Origin: Gemmatales bacterium
GTDB lineage: Bacteria; Planctomycetota; Planctomycetia; Gemmatales; HRBIN36
Assembly (NCBI GenBank): GCA_025056555.1
Contig: JANWVZ010000004.1
Span: 1-46,256, forward strand
Direction of reading: 5' to 3'
DNA: 46,256 nt
The notes under the pieces are model-generated. The model was not told the origin of the DNA. It saw nothing but the letters and a program-made list of their open reading frames with translations, and made no database searches. Positions 35,484-43,866 of the stretch are shown here, piece by piece. Within the stretch, counting starts at the first letter, position 1. Each line of letters starts with the position of its first letter. A program made the position numbers and the translations under genes.

Positions 35484-36749
35484 ATGAGGATGTATCAGCG
35501 TCATGGGGCTATTGTGAGTCTACTCGCCTTGGCTGTAGCCAGCGGAGCCACTTTGCTCACTTGGCAGCACGGAGCACACAATTCCCTGGCACAAGCTGAG
35601 GAAAAAACTGATCAGGCCAAGAGCGATGTGCAAACCGTAGCACAAGCTAACGCGGACTTTGCCTTTGACTTGTACCACAAACTCCGGGAACGTAAGGGCA
35701 ACGTCTTCTTCTCCCCGTTCAGCATCTCCACTGCGTTAGCTATGACGTCGGCTGGCGCTCGCGGGAACACGTTGGCCCAGATGGAAAAGACGCTGCATTT
35801 CCCCTTCGAGCAGAAGCGCCTGCATGAGGCTTTTGGCTGGTTGCTGCAACATACCCGTAGCGGCAAAGGCTATCAACTCCACGTGGCTAATGCTTTGTGG
35901 TGCCAAGAAGGTGTGCCTTTCCGCGAGGAGTTTCTCAGCCTCAATGACAAGTATTACGGGGCCAAGCCCTTTGCGGTGGACTACATCAACAACACCGAAC
36001 AGGCACGCCGTGCCATCAACGAATGGGTGGAAAAGCAGACGCAGAACAAGATCAAAGAGCTTATCAAACCTGGAGTTCTCGGTAGCCTGACTCGGCTGGT
36101 GTTGACCAACGCGATTTACTTCAAGGGTGACTGGGCCATCAAATTCGACCCCGCAAAAACCCGCGAGGAGCCTTTCTTCGTGTCGCTGAAAGAATCAGTG
36201 AAAGTGCCCATGATGTACCAGTCGGGCCAATTCGCCTTCTTCCGGGAGGCGGGAGTGCGCGGCATCGAGTTGCCGTATGCGGGCAAGGACGTGACGATGG
36301 TTCTGTTCGTCACCGACAAGCTCGACGGCTTGGCCGAGTTTGAAAAAAGCCTCTCAGCCGAGAAGCTGCAGCAATGGCTCAGCAAACTACGCATGGTGAA
36401 CGACGTCGAAGTGTTCCTGCCGCGGTTCCGCGTGACCAGCGAATTTCAGCTCGATGAGGAACTCAAAGCACTGGGGATGAAGGATGCTTTCGAAGCGGGA
36501 CAGGCCGATTTCAGTGGCATCAGTCCCGAGGCTCAGTCGCAGAAGTGGCACATCAGTGCCGTGGTGCACAAGGCCTTCGTGGAAGTGAACGAAGAAGGGA
36601 CGGAAGCGGCCGCGGCTACTGGTGTGGTTATCAAGGCGGTTGCGTTACCCCCGTCATTCCGTGCGGACCGCCCATTCTTTTTCCTCATCCGCGACAAACG
36701 CACCAATAGCATCCTCTTCATGGGCCGGGTGGTTGATCCCCGCTCATAA
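35484..36749 (+). CDS. Secreted inhibitory-type serpin
   Basis: 421 residues from the ATG at 35484, which has AGGAGG 9 bases upstream; the earlier track start lacks a site. A signal peptide (GAIVSLLALAVASGATLL) precedes a full serpin domain: ANADFAFDLYHKLRERKGNVFFSPFSISTALAMTSAGARGNT, NALWCQEG, LVLTNAIYFKGDWAIKF, and the C-terminal RPFFFLIRDKRTNSILFMGRVVDP. The reactive-loop hinge reads VEVNEEGTEAAAATGV, with small residues at the P15-P9 positions that inhibitory serpins need for loop insertion. Alignment to alpha-1-antitrypsin spacing puts P1-P1' at V-A (IKAV-ALPP), suggesting an elastase-like target. Bacterial serpins are uncommon; a periplasmic role is inferred. Confidence 0.95.
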   Translation: MRMYQRHGAIVSLLALAVASGATLLTWQHGAHNSLAQAEEKTDQAKSDVQTVAQANADFAFDLYHKLRERKGNVFFSPFSISTALAMTSAGARGNTLAQMEKTLHFPFEQKRLHEAFGWLLQHTRSGKGYQLHVANALWCQEGVPFREEFLSLNDKYYGAKPFAVDYINNTEQARRAINEWVEKQTQNKIKELIKPGVLGSLTRLVLTNAIYFKGDWAIKFDPAKTREEPFFVSLKESVKVPMMYQSGQFAFFREAGVRGIELPYAGKDVTMVLFVTDKLDGLAEFEKSLSAEKLQQWLSKLRMVNDVEVFLPRFRVTSEFQLDEELKALGMKDAFEAGQADFSGISPEAQSQKWHISAVVHKAFVEVNEEGTEAAAATGVVIKAVALPPSFRADRPFFFLIRDKRTNSILFMGRVVDPRS

Positions 36750-36835
36750 CGTTCCATGTGCCGATTTGAAAGCGCCGTATTCTACCTGCCGACTAACGCC
36801 TCGGCATTGGACATGCTGTCCATGCTCCGGTCGGT

Positions 36836-37366
36836 TTAGCTCGGCGAATGCGGCTCCGACTGAATAGCTTTTCTGATGGCTTCGACTAACTCGTCCACAT
36901 TGGTCATGTCGTAGCGTACGAGGGTAATTTTGCGACCATCGCGGCAGCGAATGATGTAGCCCCGAACTGAGCCCAACAGTTTATCCACGATTAGGATCGT
37001 CAAGTTTCTTAAAGTTTCTTACCTTGGCCACGAGGGGCTTAATTTCGACCACGTTTTCCACTGTCTCTTCAATTAGTTACGCGTCCAGAACCGACGCCCG
37101 CGGATAAATCTGCCATCGAACTCAAACCAGTGAAAATTGTCCCGTATCTGAAGGACAGGCAGAAAAATCGAGAAGGGTACGAAAAGGGCCAGTAAAGATA
37201 TGGTGATGACATTTATTCCCACGAAAACAAGGAGTACTAGAGCAATCACCGCTGGCCCGAAAACTATAACGGGCGCGACGAATAGGTTTAGCAGTACCAC
37301 TATGAGTCGCTCCCGACTTACGAGATAGGTGGCCACGTCATTCTTCGGATATTGGCTATTCGACAC
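36836..37366 (-). pseudogene. Small membrane protein with PH-like tail, split by two compensating frameshifts
   Basis: The track shows only 37073-37366 (97 residues). It opens MSNSQYPKNDVATYL, has hydrophobic helices (LIVVLLNLFVAPVIVFGPAVIAL, ISLLALFVPFSIFLP), and stops abruptly after FIRGRRFWTRN. Shifting by one base at TAACTAATTG continues as IEETVENVVEIKPLVAKVRNFKKLDDPN, and shifting back near AATCGTGG gives VDKLLGSVRGYIIRCRDGRKITLVRYDMTNVDELVEAI and a stop at 36836. The third segment is in the original frame, so one base is missing and one is extra. The joined protein reads as one PH-like domain. It may be a decaying gene or two sequencing errors; I cannot tell which. Confidence 0.65.
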
Positions 37367-37468
37367 TGAAACTGAACCTTAGCCCATCTTAAGCCGCACG
37401 CGGTCACGCAACCATCGCAAGACGATGGGCCGAGTGCCACGCTTCCCGCGGTAATCCTGCGAGGGTGT

Positions 37469-37816
37469 TCAGGAACGTTTGTCCGATGAGCGAAGCTGGT
37501 AGTCTTCAGCCGCGTTATTGTCGGCCGCTTGCTGGTCTGCGAGATCGCCTTTGCGAGGGGCCGCCTGTTCGGCACCTGCTGGGTCAATCCCATCGGTCTG
37601 TTCAGGAAAGCTTTCTGAGGCTTGCTCGTGCTTTTTGAAGAGAAGATCCCAAAGGAAGTTGCCCGCAAACGCTCCGCCGATGATGGCCAAGACGATGATT
37701 TTAGTACGGGGATTGCCATCGCGTTTCTCGATATTCATGAAGACAAACACGGCGGCTAATCCGCCGAGGGCAAGTGCACCGAGGATGCCACCCGGATTGA
37801 GCACGATGTTCTTCAT
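37469..37816 (-). CDS. Small hypothetical membrane protein with acidic tail
   Basis: 115 residues; AGGAAGG lies about 8 bases before the ATG. Two membrane helices (IVLNPGGILGALALGGLAAVFVFMN and KIIVLAIIGGAFAGNFLWDLLF) are joined by a short charged turn (IEKRDGNPRT). A ~50-residue polar tail rich in Glu, Asp, Gln and Ala follows. The second half is low complexity. No family recognised. It is on the same strand as the broken PH-like gene, about 100 bases upstream of it, so both might once have formed a unit; function unknown. Confidence 0.6.
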   Translation of the reverse strand: MKNIVLNPGGILGALALGGLAAVFVFMNIEKRDGNPRTKIIVLAIIGGAFAGNFLWDLLFKKHEQASESFPEQTDGIDPAGAEQAAPRKGDLADQQAADNNAAEDYQLRSSDKRS

Positions 37817-37999
37817 GGCCGCCTTCCTGTTCGTGAATCCACACTCTTATGACCGACCCTGGCTAAGCCGGACGACTTTGCGACGTGCGACTGCCGTTTG
37901 TTGAGCTATTAGTTCGTCGGTCTAACGTCCAGCGTTCCAGTTAGCCGTGATCTTCACCTGAAACTGCCCTTGCTATGCTCGGCGTCGTTCCGGGTCGGA

Positions 38000-38524
38000 T
38001 TATAGTCCCCGCGGATGGTCGACAGGAACAACACGAAAAATGCGCTTGGTATGATATTCATTACACTCGTGCTGGAACGCATCACCGGCCTCGCCTGTCG
38101 CCGGGTCCAGAATCATTTGTCGGTGCAAGATTACGATGTGCGAACCCACCAGCCAACCACGTTCATCAGGCTCGCCCAGTAATTTCTCAGGCTCAGTGGT
38201 CGTGTAATAGCTCAGGGTAAATAAGTCGTCATAGGCTACTAATTCCGCCATATAGTGCTTGAGCTTCCGTATATCCGTGGGGCAGTAGGCGAGTTTCATG
38301 CCAGCTTCGCGTAATGCCTCCGACCACGAGACGGGGTCTTGGGTGTTGATCTTCTCCATGAACTTGTCCGGCGAATCTCCCGTTAGCATGGCCAACACCG
38401 TGGCGACGCAATGAGGGCCATGTTGTCGGATAACCCTGAAGGTTTTGTCGCGGAAAAACGCTTCGTTGTCCTGTGGCCAAAGCCGACATGTGATGTCGTA
38501 GGGCATGCTTGTCCTCTTGGCCAA
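38000..38524 (-). CDS. Hypothetical protein, possible C39/papain-like cysteine protease fold
   Basis: 174 residues, soluble, no signal peptide. The segment FRVIRQHGPHCVATVLAMLTGDSPDKF resembles the catalytic-Cys helix of C39-like and bacteriocin-processing peptidases ('Q.GP.C...AMLTG'). The later GSHIVILHRQMILDPATGEAG resembles the catalytic His strand followed by an Asp-Pro turn ('H.VV...G.V.DP'). Only these pattern-level likenesses support the idea. It stands between small hypotheticals and an isomerase gene, with 180-210-base gaps each side. The start could also be the Met at residue 7. A non-peptidase papain-fold role is equally possible. Confidence 0.6.
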   Translation of the reverse strand: MAKRTSMPYDITCRLWPQDNEAFFRDKTFRVIRQHGPHCVATVLAMLTGDSPDKFMEKINTQDPVSWSEALREAGMKLAYCPTDIRKLKHYMAELVAYDDLFTLSYYTTTEPEKLLGEPDERGWLVGSHIVILHRQMILDPATGEAGDAFQHECNEYHTKRIFRVVPVDHPRGL

Positions 38525-38737
38525 ACCGGCTTGCTTTGACCCTCGATGGAGGAACCTTGCGATTCTTAGCTATGTAAACTACACGTTCGTGCGTTGCCCG
38601 TTGCGTTGGACATTGTAGTGGTCTACATCGCGAACGCCTTAGTTATACGTACCACAGTCATGGGCGACTGTGCATATCCCAATGCGCGCAGCAACAGTTT
38701 GCGCCTCGGACGTCGCACGATACGCTAGGAGACAGTT

Positions 38738-39598
38738 TCAGGCATGTGCGGGGGCATACTTGGCCCACATGGATTTGACGAAAGCCAAGCCTTGCGTGTA
38801 GACCTCTTCCGGCGAACTGAAGAGATCGCGCCAGATTTTGGTCGCCGCGGCTAACGCGGGCAAGGCTCGGCCGAACGCTTCGATGGTGAGCCAACCGTCA
38901 TAGCCGATTTGCCGTAATGTGCGGAATGTATCGTCCCAGTGGACGTGCCCCGAACCTGGGGTGCCTCGGTCGTTTTCACTGATGTGTACGTGGATCAGGA
39001 TGTCGCGGATACTGGCGATGGTCTGAGCGATATTTTTCTCCTCAATGTTAGCGTGGAAGGTGTCGTACATCATGCGGAACGCGGGGTGATTCACGCGCTC
39101 GACCAACTGCTTCGCTTCCGCCGCCGTGGTGAGAAAGTAACACTCGAAACGGTTGAGGTACTCAATAGCTAAGCGGATACCCGTGCGTTGCGCTTCCTCG
39201 GCAGCCTGACGCAACACTTCGACGGCCCGCTGTTTTTCGTCTTCGGTCGGCCCCGTGCCACTAAAGACGCCTAACGGCGAATGAAACGGCCCGCATAACA
39301 ACTCGGCGCCACAAGCCCGCGCCATGGCCATGGCCCAGCGGAGCCGCTCCAGTGCGGCTTTTCGTACCGATGGCTCGGGACTGATGGGGCTGGCTTCAGG
39401 ACCGACCACGGTCACCGCCGTGCGACCCAGACCCAGGCGATCCAGCTCACGTCCAATCCGTTGATAATGGGCTTCGTCGCCCTCAAAAATCGGTAACTCC
39501 ACGCCATCAAAACCCGCCAAACGCAGTTTCTCCAGGAGCGGAAAATGTTGCTCGGTAACATGAGTCGTCCAGAGCAAGAGATTCATGCCCGTCTTCAC
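38738..39598 (-). CDS. Sugar epimerase of the D-tagatose 3-epimerase/hydroxypyruvate isomerase type
   Basis: 286 residues, TIM barrel. It starts MKTGMNLLLWTTHVTEQHFPLLEKLRLAGFDGVELPIFEG, a classic ketose 3-epimerase opening. The metal quartet is visible: Glu in RLAIEYLNRFE (about 146), Asp in MMYDTFHANIEE (about 179), His in LIHVHISENDRG (about 205) and Glu in WLTIEAFGR (about 240). The Arg after END typically contacts the substrate. Relatives interconvert D-tagatose/D-sorbose, D-fructose/D-psicose or related sugars using Mn or Co; exact substrate is open. Appears monocistronic, downstream in orientation of the CaCA antiporter with a 219-base gap. Confidence 0.92.
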   Translation of the reverse strand: MKTGMNLLLWTTHVTEQHFPLLEKLRLAGFDGVELPIFEGDEAHYQRIGRELDRLGLGRTAVTVVGPEASPISPEPSVRKAALERLRWAMAMARACGAELLCGPFHSPLGVFSGTGPTEDEKQRAVEVLRQAAEEAQRTGIRLAIEYLNRFECYFLTTAAEAKQLVERVNHPAFRMMYDTFHANIEEKNIAQTIASIRDILIHVHISENDRGTPGSGHVHWDDTFRTLRQIGYDGWLTIEAFGRALPALAAATKIWRDLFSSPEEVYTQGLAFVKSMWAKYAPAHA

Positions 39599-39817
39599 GG
39601 CTGGCCCTCCTGTTGTGCTCGGCTCGGAGCGGTTCGGTTCTTCCGCATCGCGTAACCACCATCGGCAGCGTTTACGGCGTGATTGTATCAGGAACCCATG
39701 CGATTGCCACAGAGCAGCCTAACCTGAGCGGTTATGTATCAAAAGAAAGCATGGCGCGCTCATGCGGGGCATCAAGCGAATGGCTGGGCTAATCCGAGGC
39801 TCGGTTCTCGTGAACTT

Positions 39818-40777
39818 TCACGAACGCACAAGCAACCAAAGATAAACGAAGTACACCGCGAGCAAAATGCCACCTTCCATCCGACTAATCCGCAGGCCCG
39901 TCAGCATCAGAGGTAAGAGTGCCAACGTGATACCGAGCATCCACCAGCAGTCGCTGGCCGTCAATTGCGGGTGCACCTTGAGTGGGGAAGCTAGGGCACT
40001 CACACCAAGGATGACCAGAATGTTGAACAGATTAGAGCCGACGATGTTGGCCAAGGCGACGTCGCCTCGGCGTCGGAAACTGGCTACGAGCGAAGCGGCC
40101 ACCTCGGGCAGCGAAGTGCCCATCGAGACGATGGTTAGGCCGATGAATCGTTCCGACCAACCCAGGTACTGGGCCAATTGCACCGCCCCCTGAACGGTGG
40201 CCCTAGCACCGACCGCAAGCAGGATGAGCCCGAGGCCTGTCAATCCCAGGCAGATCCAGAGATTTAGCCGCCGCGGCATGAGCCCGGCGACTTCCTCTTT
40301 CAATTCCTCAAACTCGGCCGCAGTTACTTGCTGCCGCACCAGTTTGACCATGTACGCAGTAAAGGCCAAATATACGGCCAAACACAAAATCGCATCGAGC
40401 CAGTTGATGGTTTCGTCTTGAGCGATGACCAGACATAGCAACGTTATTAGCACAAGCACCGGGTATTCCAGACCGATGGTGTTGCCGCTGATGGTGATGG
40501 GTCGAACCAACGCCGACATCCCCACGATGAAGCCGATGTTAAATATGTTGGAACCGATGACGTTGGCCACGGCAATATCGGCTTGTCGTTGCACCGCAGC
40601 GATCCAGCTGACCGCCAGTTCCGGCAGCGAAGTACCCGCAGCGACCACGGTCAAACCAATGACCGCAGGAGTCAACCGCAACATCATAGCCAGCCCGACA
40701 CTGCCACGGAGCAAGATCTCCCCGCCGAGATAAAGCAATACCAGCCCTAATCCGATTAGCCCATGCGCCAGCAGCAA
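39818..40777 (-). CDS. Calcium/sodium antiporter of the CaCA family (YrbG type)
   Basis: 319 residues, about ten membrane helices as an internal inverted repeat. Both alpha-repeats are present: AAGTSLPELAVSWIAAVQRQADIAVANVIGSNIFNIGF and MGTSLPEVAASLVASFRRRGDVALANIVGSNLFNILVILG, each carrying the GTSLPE motif and the GSN(I/L)FN motif that form the ion pathway. A cytosolic loop of ~40 residues (VRQQVTAAEFEELKEEVAGL) separates the halves. It likely exchanges Ca2+ for Na+ (or H+) at the inner membrane. A standalone gene. Confidence 0.94.
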   Translation of the reverse strand: MLLAHGLIGLGLVLLYLGGEILLRGSVGLAMMLRLTPAVIGLTVVAAGTSLPELAVSWIAAVQRQADIAVANVIGSNIFNIGFIVGMSALVRPITISGNTIGLEYPVLVLITLLCLVIAQDETINWLDAILCLAVYLAFTAYMVKLVRQQVTAAEFEELKEEVAGLMPRRLNLWICLGLTGLGLILLAVGARATVQGAVQLAQYLGWSERFIGLTIVSMGTSLPEVAASLVASFRRRGDVALANIVGSNLFNILVILGVSALASPLKVHPQLTASDCWWMLGITLALLPLMLTGLRISRMEGGILLAVYFVYLWLLVRS

Positions 40778-41251
40778 TCAGGACTCTCCTCTCTTGACTG
40801 TGGTCAGCCAGCCGACAGCACAGACCAGTAAGGCTCAGAGCCGTTCTTTATCTTCTGTCGGCTCACGTCGCTCGTCTGGAAAAGTAAGCTGCATTCTACA
40901 TGCACGCTTTTCTGATGCCAGCCTGACACAGTTCACGGCAGCATCAACTGCCCTGCTCGTCTGGGATTTGTCTGCACCAGCGGAACGGAAAAACGCCCCT
41001 GATGTTGCCCCATCCCTCGCAATCGGTTCTGGCATGTTGGGAAAGCGTCGGCACTGACGGAAGCCCGTGCCGTATGCGGCCGGAAAAAAATACCCAAGCC
41101 GGCTTGCCACAATGGACGGTCACCTGGCATAATGAAATGGAAAGAGGGAACACAGTTTGTAACGAAAAGAAAGAAAAAACACGGCTTGTTCCGATAGCAT
41201 AACAGGCTTGTGCGGAACTCGCTGTGAATACAGCCCAGCAGGATCCTCGAG
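40778..41251. other. Intergenic region between antiporter and LEDR-protein gene
   Basis: About 470 bases without a convincing gene; both-strand ORFs here are out-of-frame shadows of one another with no family likeness. The right third is purine-rich (AAAGAGGGAAC...AACGAAAAGAAAGAAAAAAC) and holds a candidate promoter at 41104-41133. Confidence 0.55.
41104..41133 (+). promoter_or_regulatory. Candidate sigma70-type promoter for LEDR-protein gene
   Basis: TTGCCA (41104-41109) and CATAAT (41128-41133) are separated by 18 bases; each box matches consensus at five of six positions. A start near 41140 would give a leader of about 110 bases before the gene at 41252. Confidence 0.4.
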
Positions 41252-42046
41252 ATGCCAGGGAGCATGCGGCAACTGATTCTGGAAGTCCTGGAAGACCGAT
41301 TGGTTCCCTCAGTAGTGAGTGGCAGTCTGGAGCTGGCAGCGGAATCCGCGTCAGAAGACCACATACAATACGCCCACCTGGACAGGGACGCCGCTTACGA
41401 GATTTATCCCGAAGCCAGCGAGTCTTCCGCGGATGGTGAGTTTTCTGCCGAGTATCTGACGGAGGAGACGGGTTGTGATGATGGGATTCTCTGGACGCTC
41501 GCTCTCGAGGAAGGGGATAGCGGGTATCCGCTGGAGTTGGGCGAAGAAGTTTCTTACGATGCCCCAGCCGAAGATGAGTTCGTGTATTCCGAAGAGGTCT
41601 CGGCTGACGAGAACTACGAGTGGCAAGACGGTCTGATTGACTTACCCTGTCCATCGGACGATCTCTCGCCCGGATTCGAGAAAGAACAATATTACAAAGA
41701 TGGCAAGACGGAAGTTTGGTCGGTCAGGACGTTGTCCTTCTCGAGTGGGGACTCTCTACTTGACGGAGCGAACTATCGCTTTCTCGCATTTGCTTCCGCT
41801 GGAGACCCGGTCGGCGGCTTAGGTGGCGAGGACGAAGCACCGTTGTTCTCAGCTGCCGCAGACGGTGGCATTACTGCTGAAGCAGAAAACGCATCCTTGC
41901 TCGGTCTGACCGACGTACATAGCCAAGGAACATGGAACCACTATGACTTGGCCCGCTGGTTAGCTTGGTTGGCGCAAGGAAGTAACGAACGGCTCAATGG
42001 CGATTTGTTCCAGTGGCTCAAACGCCGCAATGATTTGGTCGGGTAA
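41252..42046 (+). CDS. Acidic hypothetical protein with planctomycete LEDR N-terminal motif
   Basis: 264 residues (the Met at 41264 is also a possible start). The start MRQLILEVLEDRLVPSVVSG matches the short 'LE.LEDR.(L/V)PS' N-terminal motif common on large secreted planctomycete proteins, where it is thought to be an export or anchoring tag. The rest, about 230 residues, is markedly acidic (many Glu/Asp, e.g. AYEIYPEASESSADGEFSAEYLTEE) with almost no Lys until the basic end LNGDLFQWLKRRNDLVG. No enzymatic domain recognised. It is unusually short for an LEDR protein, so it may be a truncated or adapter form. It precedes the DUF1501 gene by 112 bases on the same strand. Confidence 0.65.
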   Translation: MPGSMRQLILEVLEDRLVPSVVSGSLELAAESASEDHIQYAHLDRDAAYEIYPEASESSADGEFSAEYLTEETGCDDGILWTLALEEGDSGYPLELGEEVSYDAPAEDEFVYSEEVSADENYEWQDGLIDLPCPSDDLSPGFEKEQYYKDGKTEVWSVRTLSFSSGDSLLDGANYRFLAFASAGDPVGGLGGEDEAPLFSAAADGGITAEAENASLLGLTDVHSQGTWNHYDLARWLAWLAQGSNERLNGDLFQWLKRRNDLVG

Positions 42047-42158
42047 GTTTCAGTGCCAGTACTAGGCTGCTGAAGAAATTCGGACGAGTGGGCTTGTCCG
42101 GTTAGCAGTGTGTCGTAGTCTATGAGTATCCAATCAAGCAAACTCCAAGCAGGGGGGC

Positions 42159-43547
42159 ATGGCGATGTTGCACCGACGCGAGGCGATGTTGCGGCTCGGA
42201 CAATTGGGACTAGGCGCGCTGACCTTACCACAATTGTTGCGGGGAACGGCGAAAGCTTCTTTCGAGCTTGGCGGCCGACGGGGCAAAGCGCGTTCGTGCA
42301 TCCTGATTTATCTGTGGGGTGGGCCGCCGCATCAGGACATGTTTGATATGAAACCCGATGCCCCCCAAGGGATCCGCAGCCTGTTTAAACCCATCGCCAC
42401 TAAAGTCCCTGGCATCCAGTTGTGTGAACATCTGCCGCTCATGGCCCAGCATACGGATAAAATGGCCATCATTCGCTCACTCACTCATCCGTTCAATGAC
42501 CACGGTCAGGGTTGCTACGTTACCCTGACCGGCAAAGGTGACCCGAACATGGTCTTCCCCCGCAATCGCCGCAGTCGGAAGGACTTTCCCAATCCTGCGG
42601 GGATTGTTTCCTACTTTTTCCCCGCGCGCGGTCTGCCCAGTGCGGTGACCATACCGCGTCCCATCGGCCACGACGGCGTGATTTATGCGGGAACGTATGC
42701 GGGTTTTTTGGGGCCACGTTTCGACCCGCTGGAAGTCCAACCGCCCGCAGAAGTCAACGAAGCCGCACCCCATTCCCTGGACCTGCCTCAAGGATTGAGT
42801 GATAATGACGTCTTGCTCCGCCGCGGTCTGCTTCATCAGCTGGAACAGTTCCAACGTCATCTGGACAAGCATAGTGCTACGGCTTCGCTGGATGCCGCTC
42901 GTCAGCAGGCCTATGATTTGCTCGTATCCCCGCGTACAAAACGTGCCCTGAGTCTCGACACGGAACCGCCCTGGCTCCGCGACCGCTATGGCCGCAATGA
43001 ATATGGGGAATGCTTCTTGTTAGCGCGTCGGCTGGTTGAGGCGGGCGTGCGTCTGGTGACCATCATCTGGTATTACGTCTGCCCTGATGGCAACGTCTCT
43101 AATGTTTGGGACAATCATGGCAGCACCCCGTCCCTGGGCAACATCAGCGGTTACGAAATGCTGCAACGCTTCTATTGTCTGCCTTCGCTCGACCGTGCTT
43201 ATTCGGCTTTGTTGGAGGACTTGGAGCAACGGGGATTGCTCAGCGAAACGCTGGTGGCGATGTTCGGCGAGTTCGGTCGCACTCCGCGAATCAACAATAC
43301 GATGGGGCGCGATCACTGGGGGCCTTGTCAGTCGGCGGTGCTGGCGGGGGGAGGGATTCGCGGCGGACAAGTGTACGGCGCCAGCGACAAACACGCCGCC
43401 TATCCTGTCGAGCATTCCGTAACGCCCGATGACCTGTTGGCAACCATCTACTATGCTCTCGGCCTAGCGCCGGACAGCGAGATTCACGACTCCCAAGGCC
43501 GACCTTGGCGCATCACCCACGGCCAACCAATTCTGGCCCTTTGGTAA
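42159..43547 (+). CDS. DUF1501 domain-containing protein
   Basis: 462 residues. MLHRREAMLRLGQLGLGALTLPQLLRG is a Tat-like twin-Arg start typical of DUF1501 proteins (either the ATG at 42159 or 42165 is possible; a G-rich AGCAGGGGGG precedes them). The core is of sulfatase/alkaline-phosphatase-like fold: SCILIYLWGGPPHQDMFDMKPDAP, IIRSLTHPFNDHGQGCYVTLTG, MFGEFGRTPRINNTMGRDHWGPCQSAVLAGGGIRGGQVYGASD. In Planctomycetes these are often paired with DUF1553/DUF1549 cytochrome-like proteins; no such partner is adjacent here, so it stands alone after the LEDR protein. The natural substrate is unknown. Confidence 0.95.
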   Translation: MAMLHRREAMLRLGQLGLGALTLPQLLRGTAKASFELGGRRGKARSCILIYLWGGPPHQDMFDMKPDAPQGIRSLFKPIATKVPGIQLCEHLPLMAQHTDKMAIIRSLTHPFNDHGQGCYVTLTGKGDPNMVFPRNRRSRKDFPNPAGIVSYFFPARGLPSAVTIPRPIGHDGVIYAGTYAGFLGPRFDPLEVQPPAEVNEAAPHSLDLPQGLSDNDVLLRRGLLHQLEQFQRHLDKHSATASLDAARQQAYDLLVSPRTKRALSLDTEPPWLRDRYGRNEYGECFLLARRLVEAGVRLVTIIWYYVCPDGNVSNVWDNHGSTPSLGNISGYEMLQRFYCLPSLDRAYSALLEDLEQRGLLSETLVAMFGEFGRTPRINNTMGRDHWGPCQSAVLAGGGIRGGQVYGASDKHAAYPVEHSVTPDDLLATIYYALGLAPDSEIHDSQGRPWRITHGQPILALW

Positions 43548-43657
43548 GGCAGGTTTTAAGTCAAGAGAATAATGTAAGCAGGGCACCACGCAATTTTGCA
43601 GGCTATTTCCTTAGGGGAGTTGAGCGCGCTGCAGGAATATCTAAGGGTATTCCCGAT

Positions 43658-43840
43658 TTATTCCACGCTCGGCTTCGGCTTAGGTGAAGGTTGACTGGTA
43701 TCTGCCCCACCCCCCGCATTGGCCTTTAACACGGGTAATTTGGGGGCGGTTCCCTCAATCCGTGGGTCTCCACTGCTGCTACAGCCCACCATGAAAATCG
43801 CTAGCAAGCTTAGACCCATCGCGAATAGAATCCGCGCCAC
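43658..43840 (-). CDS. Small lipoprotein, downstream of the DUF1559 gene
   Basis: 60 residues from a GTG start at 43840 with GGGGGG about 7-10 bases upstream. The signal MARILFAMGLSLLAIFMVGCSSSG ends in a lipobox (MVGC), so Cys 20 should be lipidated. The mature ~40 residues are Pro/Ser/Lys-rich with no domain. Small lipoproteins immediately after DUF1559 pseudopilin genes are a recurring planctomycete arrangement, so they are likely cotranscribed; function is unknown. Confidence 0.75.
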   Translation of the reverse strand: MARILFAMGLSLLAIFMVGCSSSGDPRIEGTAPKLPVLKANAGGGADTSQPSPKPKPSVE

Positions 43841-43866
43841 GAGTTTCCCCCCAGCTGAAAAGTTGT

